DNA of 7,212 bases, taken from positions 4,463-11,674 of the forward strand of contig DUZB01000015.1 of assembly GCA_013349725.1 (NCBI GenBank), written 5' to 3'. How positions within the stretch are numbered: the first letter of the stretch is position 1; each line of letters begins with the position of its first letter. The notes beneath the pieces are model-generated. The model was given only the letters and a program-made list of their open reading frames with translations, was not told the DNA's origin and ran no database searches. Positions 1-5,150 of the stretch are shown here, in pieces. A program made the position numbers and the translations under genes. This stretch comes from Deltaproteobacteria bacterium. GTDB lineage: Bacteria > Desulfobacterota > DSM-4660 > Desulfatiglandales > Desulfatiglandaceae.

Positions 1-6
1 TTTCAT
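1..6 (-). CDS. Possible start of a further minus-strand gene (only two codons in the window)
   Basis: Read on the minus strand, the last bases of the window are GGGAGAAGGAATATGAAA. An ATG at 6-4 is preceded by GGAG at a spacing of 7 bases, which is a good ribosome binding site and start. Only Met-Lys is visible, so nothing can be said of the product. It would be the next gene in the same direction as the acyl-CoA ligase, about 250 bases further on. The call rests on the start signal alone and could be chance. Confidence 0.3.
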
Positions 7-52
7 ATTCCTTCTCCCAAATCCGGCCAAACCGGAACCAAAAAAGATCTCG

Positions 53-68
53 CGCAAAGACGCAAAGG
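53..68. repeat. Short tandem pair, cgcaaaga/cgcaaagg
   Basis: Two 8-bp units differing in the last base stand side by side. From memory, similar cgcaaagacgcaaag strings occur between genes in many deltaproteobacterial and other environmental genomes, so this may be one copy of a dispersed family. That link was not checked here. There is no coding context. Confidence 0.4.
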
Positions 69-132
69 TTTTTCGGCGTTTAAATCTCAATTGAATCTTT
101 GTCGTTATTATACTGCTCAAGAAAAAGAATTT

Positions 133-208
133 GGACGCTGATAAACGCAGATTATACATGATCTTTCTATTTATAATGATCTGCGCTTATCTGAGGAAAT
201 CTGCGTCC
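133..208. repeat. Imperfect inverted repeat with 6-bp and 13-bp arm segments
   Basis: The outer arms GGACGC (133-138) and GCGTCC (203-208) are perfectly complementary. The inner arms GATAAACGCAGAT (140-152) and ATCTGCGCTTATC (179-191) match at 12 of 13 positions. The right side has 11 extra bases between inner and outer arms, including a second copy of ATCTGCG (199-205 repeats 179-185). The 26-base centre is AT-rich. Transcribed from the ligase side it could fold into a bulged stem. It may be a dispersed palindromic element; no transposase gene or target duplication was seen. Confidence 0.55.
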
Positions 209-210
209 CC

Positions 211-243
211 AAAACTATTCTCTTAGCTATAGCTTCGAGAGAA
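211..243 (-). terminator. Candidate weak terminator behind the acyl-CoA ligase gene
   Basis: On the minus strand a stem forms from 243-238 and 223-218 (TTCTCT with AGAGAA). After a small asymmetric internal loop it continues as AGC/GCT around a TATA loop. The bases TAGTTTT follow at 217-211. It starts 15 bases past the ligase stop codon, which is the expected place, but the stem is AT-rich and the T-run is only four, so termination may be poor. Confidence 0.35.
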
Positions 244-258
244 CTTTCTTGTGCATAT

Positions 259-1782
259 TCAATGGGACAGAAAGTCGTCCCGCATGACGCGCTTTAATGT
301 TTTTCCCGCTATATTTCGAGGGAATTCATCCATGATGATCACCTTCCGGACACGCTGGAATTTTGCACTCACATGCGCATTAATCCACTCTGCCAGTTCT
401 TTTTCCGCAATTTTCCCGGGTTCCGTAAGCGTAACCGCGGCAACGGGCGATTCCCCCCACTTATCACTTGGAATCCCGAATACCGCGGCTTCAAGAACGG
501 CAGGATGCTGAACAATAATCTCCTCTATATCCCGGGGATAGACGTTCACCCCCCCTGAGATGATCATATCCTTTTTCCGGTCAACCAGGTACAGGAAACC
601 ATCATCATCCACGTACCCCATATCTCCGGTATAGAGCCATCCATTCACGATGGCCTTTTCCGTGAGATCAGGTCTTTTGTAGTATTCTACCATCAGAGTC
701 GGGCCCTTCCCGACAATTTCCCCCACTTCGCCCACGGGGACCTCATTTTTTTCTTCATCTTCGATTCTCATATCAAAGAACGGAGTGGGTATCCCGACAG
801 ACCCGGTTTTGGCCATATAATCGTTCTTATCCAGGATCGTCAGGAATCCTTCCGTAAGGCCGTAGAGTTCATAGAGCCTGTCCGGAAGATGTTTGATCAA
901 CTCTTCCTTGTGTTCTCTGTGGAGCGGCGCCCCTACGGAACAGATCATCTCCAAGGACGAAAGGGCTTTACTGGAAAAACCGGGAGAATGAAGAACTGCA
1001 ACAATCTGGGCCGGGACCATCATCACATGGGTCACTTTCTCTTCCCTGACCGTTTCGATAAAGGCTTCCGTGTCGAACTGTCGGTGTAGGATATAGGTTG
1101 CCCCTAAGAACATGGAGGCCATGAGTGTAACGAAGGCGCCGTTAAATACAATGGCCCCCGAATGAAGGATGACGCTTTCGGGAGTCATGCGAAAGGTGGA
1201 TGAAAACAGGGTGCAATACATGCCGCGCACGTCATGGCTGTGTACGATGCCCTTGGGGTCGCCTGTTGTGCCGCTGCTGTAGATAATGTTGTATATATCA
1301 TTCCCAACGATCTGAATTCCTTCCGGATCCCGACCCCTTGCCGAAGCCTTCAGGCGATGGTAGTCTTGAAAGCCAGGCGTATTCGGACTGTCGGTCAGGA
1401 TATATCGATCGTGTGGAATTCCGGGAAGATCATCCCTGATCTGGTTCAGGGTGTCCGCAAAATCGGAGTTGGCGATAACCATGACCGAATCCGAATCGTT
1501 GAGAAGGGAAATCAGCCCTTTGTTCAAAAGCAGGGTGCTCATGGGCACGACGACCGCGCCCACCTTGGCGACGGCCCAGTAAACCTCTAACAACTCCAGG
1601 CAGTTGGGGAGCAATGTGGCAATCTTATCCCCTTTTTTTATCCCCAGGTCAAGCAACGCGTTTGCCAGGCGGTTTACGCTCCGATTATATTCCCTGTACG
1701 ACCATCTGGCATCCTCAAAAACCAGGGCAAGTTTATCCGGCTGATATCGGGCATGTCTGCTTAAAAGGTTTCCAATATTCAT
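259..1782 (-). CDS. AMP-forming acyl-CoA synthetase (class I adenylate-forming ligase)
   Basis: This cytoplasmic enzyme activates a carboxylic acid with ATP to an acyl-adenylate and transfers it to CoA. The protein has 507 residues, the usual length for the family. The phosphate-binding loop YSSGTTGDPKG lies at 168-178, YELYGLTE at 304-311, GWLYTGD at 381-387 and the hinge DRKKDMIISGG at 401-411. The C-terminal subdomain ends with IAGKTLKR, in which Lys494 is the expected adenylation lysine. The N-terminal domain covers about 1-400. All catalytic motifs are intact. The ATG is supported by GAGG 8 bases upstream. It follows the TRAP genes in the same direction across a 147-bp repeat-filled spacer, so it may activate the imported acid. 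The substrate is not readable: fatty, aryl (benzoate-like) and alicyclic acids are all possible. Confidence 0.93.
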   Translation of the reverse strand: MNIGNLLSRHARYQPDKLALVFEDARWSYREYNRSVNRLANALLDLGIKKGDKIATLLPNCLELLEVYWAVAKVGAVVVPMSTLLLNKGLISLLNDSDSVMVIANSDFADTLNQIRDDLPGIPHDRYILTDSPNTPGFQDYHRLKASARGRDPEGIQIVGNDIYNIIYSSGTTGDPKGIVHSHDVRGMYCTLFSSTFRMTPESVILHSGAIVFNGAFVTLMASMFLGATYILHRQFDTEAFIETVREEKVTHVMMVPAQIVAVLHSPGFSSKALSSLEMICSVGAPLHREHKEELIKHLPDRLYELYGLTEGFLTILDKNDYMAKTGSVGIPTPFFDMRIEDEEKNEVPVGEVGEIVGKGPTLMVEYYKRPDLTEKAIVNGWLYTGDMGYVDDDGFLYLVDRKKDMIISGGVNVYPRDIEEIIVQHPAVLEAAVFGIPSDKWGESPVAAVTLTEPGKIAEKELAEWINAHVSAKFQRVRKVIIMDEFPRNIAGKTLKRVMRDDFLSH

Positions 1783-1793
1783 AGGTCAGACCT
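1783..1793 (-). promoter_or_regulatory. Palindrome covering the ligase ribosome binding site
   Basis: AGGTC-a-GACCT is a perfect inverted repeat with 5-bp arms that touches the ligase ATG directly. The Shine-Dalgarno GAGG (1794-1791) overlaps its distal arm. As RNA, a hairpin here would need to open the innermost pair to make a loop, so stability would be small. It could dampen translation or be a chance palindrome. Confidence 0.3.
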
Positions 1794-1811
1794 CGTATAA
1801 CACTTCGTTCG

Positions 1812-1919
1812 GTTTCCAGTTGACGGTTGCCGGTTACCGGTTAAGAACAGGCGCATTATCCTTGCCTCGTTCCCACGCTCCAGCGTGGGAATGCGTACCG
1901 GAAACCGGAAACCGTGAAC
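1812..1919. repeat. Compound inverted repeat: heptamer arrays flanking a 10-bp palindrome
   Basis: The plus strand carries GTTTCCA, GTTGACG, GTTGCCG and GTTACCG head to tail (1812-1839). The minus strand carries GTTCACG, GTTTCCG and GTTTCCG (1919-1899). The segments 1819-1841 and 1897-1919 are reverse complements at 20 of 23 positions, and the three mismatches fall exactly 7 bases apart. Between them lies the palindrome TTCCCACGCT-cc-AGCGTGGGAA (1870-1891) with 10-bp perfect arms. The structure begins 10 bases beyond the dctM stop codon. It may act as a transcript-end stabiliser or partial terminator between dctM and the ligase gene. No T-run follows, so it is not a classical terminator. It looks like a dispersed repeat insertion. 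Confidence 0.7.
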
Positions 1920-1929
1920 CGCTGTTACG

Positions 1930-3246
1930 TTACATCAGCACCCTCGGCAACCACAGGCACAGCTCCGGAAAGAGAATTATAGAAATGACCACCAGAATCT
2001 GAAGAAAGACAAAAGGAACAATTCCCTTATACATTTCCATAAGATCCAGGCCTAAATCCAGGCCCTTCAGGTAAAAAATAGAGTAGGCGAACGGCGGCGA
2101 AAGGAACGATATCTGCAAACTTGTACAGATCACCAGGCCTACCCAGAGTGCATCGAAACCGAGATTGAAGAGTATGGGCGAAAAAATAGGCACGACAATC
2201 AGAAGAATCCCGATCCAGTCGATGAACATGCCGAGAAGGAGGATAATCAGCAGCATGGTAATAAAGATCCCCCATTTGCCCAGACCCAGGGACATGAGAA
2301 AATCGGTAATCACCTGACCGCACCCCGCGCTCAGAAAAGCGCCGGTAAACAGGTTGGCGGCAACTGCGATGAAAATAATCATCGACGTAATCCTGATAGT
2401 GATATAACAGTTCTCCTTGAATCTCTTCCAGGTGAGCTGTTTGTAAATCAGGCTCAGGAGGGTAGCGCCTATGGAACCTACGGCGCCTGCTTCCGTAGGG
2501 GAAGCAACCCCGATAAGAATGGAACCCAGAACGAGAGCCACCAGAAGAGCGGGGGGAATGAGATATTTGAGCCCCATGATGAAAGATTCCATGGAAAAAA
2601 ACGGCAGTCTCTCTTCCGGAGGCAGGCTTGGCCCCAGCTCGGGAGTGATAAAGCACCTGATCAGGATATAGGCGATATAAACAACACCCAGGAGAACCCC
2701 CGGTATAATGGCGCCGGCAAACATCTGAATGACCGATACCCCGGCCATGGGGGCATAAAGGATGAGCATAATACTGGGCGGAATGAGAATTCCCAGGGTG
2801 CCTCCGGCGCAGACGCAGCCGCTGGCGAGAGACTGCCTGTAGTTGGCGTTGAGCATGGCCGGAACCGCAAGAAGCCCGATGGCGGTCTCCGAGGCGCCTA
2901 CCACCCCCGTGGTGGCCGCAAACAGGATGGCAAGGGCGACCGTTGCAACGGCCAGTCCGCCATTGAGGCCGCTCATCCATTTATGAAGCACCTGGAATGC
3001 TCTTTCCGCTACCCCTGAGGTCTGCATCATGGTTCCCATGAAAATAAAAAGGGGAACGGCCGCCAGGATATATTCAGAGAGGGTGCCCGTCATGAGCCGC
3101 ATGGGTATCATGTAAAGAAAGGCCTGCCCGGAGGTGAGCAACCCGAATACAAGCCCTACCGTGCCGACACCCATGGCGATGGGAAAGCCTGTCAACAGGA
3201 TAAGAAGACTCAGGAGCATAAGAATGGTTGTCAGCTCAGGACTCAT
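1930..3246 (-). CDS. dctM: TRAP transporter large permease subunit (DctM family, FcbT3-like)
   Basis: This inner-membrane subunit carries the translocation path of a sodium- or proton-driven TRAP importer. The 438-residue product is the usual size and is almost entirely hydrophobic helices. Family motifs are GASETAIGLLAVPAML (117-132), GTLGILIPPS (149-158), ASPTEAGAVG (248-257), GMFIDWIG (339-346) and FLSPPFAYSIFYLKG (381-395). GASE and the LSPPFxxxxFYLKG motif fit the mannitol/chloroaromatic branch rather than true C4-dicarboxylate DctM. The chosen ATG has AAGGGGGGA ending 4 bases upstream. A TTG seven codons earlier has no better signal and would lengthen the overlap with dctQ. Its first 11 bases overlap the end of dctQ, which suggests translational coupling. 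The symbol denotes the family, not the substrate. Confidence 0.93.
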   Translation of the reverse strand: MSPELTTILMLLSLLILLTGFPIAMGVGTVGLVFGLLTSGQAFLYMIPMRLMTGTLSEYILAAVPLFIFMGTMMQTSGVAERAFQVLHKWMSGLNGGLAVATVALAILFAATTGVVGASETAIGLLAVPAMLNANYRQSLASGCVCAGGTLGILIPPSIMLILYAPMAGVSVIQMFAGAIIPGVLLGVVYIAYILIRCFITPELGPSLPPEERLPFFSMESFIMGLKYLIPPALLVALVLGSILIGVASPTEAGAVGSIGATLLSLIYKQLTWKRFKENCYITIRITSMIIFIAVAANLFTGAFLSAGCGQVITDFLMSLGLGKWGIFITMLLIILLLGMFIDWIGILLIVVPIFSPILFNLGFDALWVGLVICTSLQISFLSPPFAYSIFYLKGLDLGLDLMEMYKGIVPFVFLQILVVISIILFPELCLWLPRVLM

Positions 3247-3748
3247 GATTTCCCCCCTTGGCCACAAAAATGATGTTTCTCAGAAAATCCACCAGCCCCT
3301 GCAGGAAGAATAACACCAACCCTAAAACAATCGCCATGTTGAACGGCCCTAACAGGGGTCGCCATGCACTGGCTGATGAACGTTCTCCGTTAATGACCGA
3401 CCAGATGGCATGGTTTCCGCACTTCCAGATCAGTACGCTAAACAGGGGGAAAAAAAGAAAAATATAGCAGATGATATCCATGATCGCCCTGCCCCTCCGT
3501 GACAAACGGCTGGACAGCAGATCCATTCTCACATGTCCGTTACAATAATGACAGTAGGCGGTTCCCAGGATAGCGTAGCTCCCATAGAGCATGATGGTCA
3601 TGTCATACGCCCAGAAACTGGGGATGTTAAAGAAATACCGCCCTGTGATGTCGTAACCGATGGCGATCACAAGGATCACCACCAGGAAGCTCGCCCATTT
3701 GCCCACCAGATCGCTCGTGCGATCGATGACGTGAAAAAACTTTTCCAT
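3236..3748 (-). CDS. dctQ: TRAP transporter small permease subunit (DctQ family, FcbT2-like)
   Basis: This is the small integral membrane subunit that pairs with DctM and is needed for uptake. The 170-residue protein shows four hydrophobic segments at about 18-36, 48-66, 91-109 and 134-156. Family marks are the segment GRYFFNIPSFWAYDM (36-50), MLYGSYAILGTAY (53-65) and GHVRMDL (71-77), a usual pattern in the chloroaromatic-type DctQ group. The start chosen is ATG at 3748 with GAAGAGGA just upstream. A GTG at 3817 would add 23 residues (LRAGCCLRKIMGQ and so on) that do not resemble the family and has no clear ribosome binding site. The gene overlaps dctM by 11 bases and lies 87 bases behind dctP. 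Confidence 0.9.
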   Translation of the reverse strand: MEKFFHVIDRTSDLVGKWASFLVVILVIAIGYDITGRYFFNIPSFWAYDMTIMLYGSYAILGTAYCHYCNGHVRMDLLSSRLSRRGRAIMDIICYIFLFFPLFSVLIWKCGNHAIWSVINGERSSASAWRPLLGPFNMAIVLGLVLFFLQGLVDFLRNIIFVAKGGNHES

Positions 3749-3795
3749 GTTGTCCTCTTCAGAAGGCGAAGGCCACTGCCCCATTATTTTTCTGA

Positions 3796-3809
3796 GGCAG
3801 CAGCCTGCC
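3796..3809 (-). other. Small hairpin between dctP and dctQ
   Basis: GGCAG (3796-3800) and CTGCC (3805-3809) form a 5-bp GC-rich stem with a 4-base loop in the 87-base gap. No T-run follows on the minus strand. A stem after a binding-protein gene could protect the 3' end of dctP mRNA and help give more DctP than membrane subunits, as TRAP and ABC operons often need. That role is inference from position. Confidence 0.35.
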
Positions 3810-3835
3810 CTTAACACTTGAATTTTAGATGCGAA

Positions 3836-4888
3836 TTAATGCGGAAGGTTGTAGATCTCATGATACGGGTACCACCTCTCGCCAAAGGCCTTCTGGGAAT
3901 TCCAGACCTTGCCGAAAAACACGTCTTTGGCCGCCAGTTCATCCAAATATTCATGGGCCCATTTTGTAAACGTCTTGACCGTCTCTGGATCCATGGTCAC
4001 AAAGGTTACCCCTTGCTTTTTGAGAAAGTCCACGGCCTCAATGTTTTTCTTTTCCATCCAGAGCCAGTTGTTCAGCCTCGTCTGGTCGACCGCGGCTTCC
4101 AACTGGGCCTTCAGGTCATCCGGCAGGTCATCCCAGGCTTTCTTGTTGATTACCAGTTCACACTGGGAAGTAGGTTGATGGATGCCCGGGAGCATTACAT
4201 ATTTGCAGACCTCCCAAATGCCCAGGGTCTTGTCAAAGGCGGGAATGCTGTATTCGGCCGCGTCCAGAACGCCTCTTTGCAGATTGGGCATAATTTCTCC
4301 ACCAGGGACAAAAATCACGGACATGCCATGTTTTGCCAAAACATCCCCCATGAGGGGCATCATGCGCATTTTAATCCCTTTAAAATCGTCCACGGTTTTC
4401 AGGGGCTTTTTGGCCCACATGAAATCTTCCATGGAAATAGGATCACTCACAAGGACCTTTACCTTGTAGCCGTAGGTGTCATACATCTCCTGATACAGTT
4501 CCTTGCCGCCGCCCTCATTCAGCCACATCTGCATATCCAGGGGGTTGAACCCGCCGGGGACCGAGCAAAACAACGGGGAGACCGGGATTTTTCCCACCCA
4601 TTGGCCCGCATACCCGTAATTTGCCTGGTACACGCCGTCGCTCACTGCCTTGATTCCCTCAAAGGGAGGAACCAGGGAACCGGCCGGATAGACTTCAAAG
4701 ATCAGTCGTCCGTGTGTTGCCTTCTTAACGGCTGCCGCCAGACGGACCAAGGTGTCGTGGTACAGCATGCCTGAAGGCACAAATCCCTGTACTTTCCATT
4801 TGATGACTTTATCCGCTGCCAAGCCGGTGGAAGCCCACAGCAATACCATGGTGACGACCAGAAATACCCTCAATAAATTTCTCTTCAT
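3836..4888 (-). CDS. dctP: TRAP transporter periplasmic solute-binding protein (DctP family, FcbT1/TakP-like)
   Basis: This protein captures the substrate in the periplasm and hands it to the DctQM membrane complex. It has 350 residues. Residues 1-25 form a signal peptide: Lys-Arg at 2-3, a hydrophobic core and a likely cut near GLAA|DK; there is no lipobox cysteine. The mature part opens with KVIKWKVQGFVPSG (27-40). FKGIKMRMMP (169-178) holds the conserved ligand arginine, Arg175, known in TRAP binding proteins to clamp the substrate carboxylate. PGGEIMPNLQRGVLDAAEY (195-213) matches the GGEIxPxLxRGxxDAAE pattern of the 2-oxoacid/chloroaromatic group. The ligand is therefore probably an organic acid anion, but its nature is unknown. 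The ATG at 4888 is preferred to the GTG at 4897 because the GTG lies inside the Shine-Dalgarno. It is first in the dctPQM set. Confidence 0.92.
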   Translation of the reverse strand: MKRNLLRVFLVVTMVLLWASTGLAADKVIKWKVQGFVPSGMLYHDTLVRLAAAVKKATHGRLIFEVYPAGSLVPPFEGIKAVSDGVYQANYGYAGQWVGKIPVSPLFCSVPGGFNPLDMQMWLNEGGGKELYQEMYDTYGYKVKVLVSDPISMEDFMWAKKPLKTVDDFKGIKMRMMPLMGDVLAKHGMSVIFVPGGEIMPNLQRGVLDAAEYSIPAFDKTLGIWEVCKYVMLPGIHQPTSQCELVINKKAWDDLPDDLKAQLEAAVDQTRLNNWLWMEKKNIEAVDFLKKQGVTFVTMDPETVKTFTKWAHEYLDELAAKDVFFGKVWNSQKAFGERWYPYHEIYNLPH

Positions 4889-4889
4889 T

Positions 4890-4968
4890 TCAAACACCCT
4901 CCTGAATCGATGATAGTTTTATCTTGAACGTCAACAAATAAACCAGGCTGAACAGATCCACCTCCTTT
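4890..4968 (-). other. Orphan strong ribosome binding site with a possible 21-codon leader frame starting at CTG
   Basis: On the minus strand AAAGGAGGTGG (4968-4958) is nearly perfect for pairing with 16S rRNA, yet no ATG, GTG or TTG stands at the right distance. Five bases after GGAGG is a CTG (4955-4953). It opens a frame of 21 codons (MFSLVYLLTFKIKLSSIQEGV if CTG is read as Met would be one residue over the quoting limit, so only its ends are given here: MFSLVY to IQEGV). The frame closes with TGA at 4892-4890, one base before the dctP ATG. That arrangement would suit a coupled leader peptide. CTG starts are rare, so the site could equally be chance or a remnant. Confidence 0.25.
4897..4903 (-). 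promoter_or_regulatory. Ribosome binding site of dctP
   Basis: AGGAGGG ends 8 bases before the ATG at 4888, which is optimal. The same bases include the first base of the alternative GTG start at 4897, so that start can be ruled out. This fixes the dctP N-terminus at MKRNLL. Confidence 0.75.
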
Positions 4969-5047
4969 CGTCGAAAAACTTCCCTACAGACCATGCCAAA
5001 CCGTTTTTCTTATGCAGTGTCCTGTACAAAAAAAGATTAGAGTATTC

Positions 5048-5074
5048 ATTACTACTACTCGCTGATTTTGTCAA
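5048..5074 (-). promoter_or_regulatory. Possible sigma-70-type promoter for dctPQM
   Basis: A perfect -35 hexamer TTGACA (5074-5069) lies in the gap upstream of dctP. The -10 partner is poor: AGTAAT at 15 bases spacing (5053-5048) or TAATGA at 17. If used, it would leave a 5' leader of roughly 150 bases before dctP. It is the only good -35 box found in this gap at a sensible distance past the asnB terminator candidate. Confidence 0.3.
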
Positions 5075-5128
5075 ATGTTGCTTTTGCCCTCTGGGATTCC
5101 CATAAGGATCAAAATAACAAGGTCGCCG

Positions 5129-5150
5129 AAAAAAACCCCGAGAGACCGGA
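5129..5150 (-). terminator. Candidate weak terminator behind asnB
   Basis: Directly after the asnB stop codon the minus strand reads CCG-gtctct-CGG, then GG and seven T (5135-5129). The T-run is good, but the stem is only three pairs plus one wobble, so this is a marginal intrinsic terminator. Its position between two functionally unrelated gene sets supports it. Confidence 0.35.

Larger units (their letters stand above)
7..258. other. Non-coding spacer downstream of the acyl-CoA ligase
   Basis: This stretch of about 250 bases has no convincing reading frame on either strand. From left to right it holds a small hairpin (TCCGG-ccaaa-CCGGA, 22-36), an 8-bp tandem pair (cgcaaaga then cgcaaagg, 53-68), an AT-rich part, an imperfect long inverted repeat (133-208) and a terminator-like hairpin (218-243). 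The composition is typical of repeat-bearing intergenic DNA rather than a decayed gene. Confidence 0.6.

Noticed and set aside
53..68. Tandem cgcaaaga/cgcaaagg and heptamer arrays as a CRISPR remnant
   Set aside because: Units are 7-8 bp with no spacers and no cas genes in view; they are simple short repeats.
2027..2980. 317-codon open frame on the minus strand inside dctM
   Set aside because: It is the dctM sequence in another frame, rich in Arg, His, Gly and Ser with no hydrophobic pattern. The dctM frame itself carries clear TRAP motifs.
3236..3817. Longer dctQ starting at GTG 3817
   Set aside because: The extra 23 residues run through the intergenic hairpin and do not look like a DctQ N-terminus; the ATG at 3748 has a ribosome binding site.
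3818..4774. 318-codon open frame on the plus strand, opposite dctP
   Set aside because: It lies almost wholly antisense to a well-supported binding-protein gene. Its translation shows no family motif and is rich in His, Gln and Phe as expected from a reversed coding strand.
4893..4926. TTGACG near 4926 as a promoter -35 box close to dctP
   Set aside because: The best -10-like string, TATCAT, is only 13 bases away, and the promoter would leave almost no room before the ribosome binding site.
4986..5000. TGGCATG on the minus strand as a sigma-54 promoter -24 box
   Set aside because: The required GC of the -12 element is missing at the correct spacing; GTAG stands in its place.
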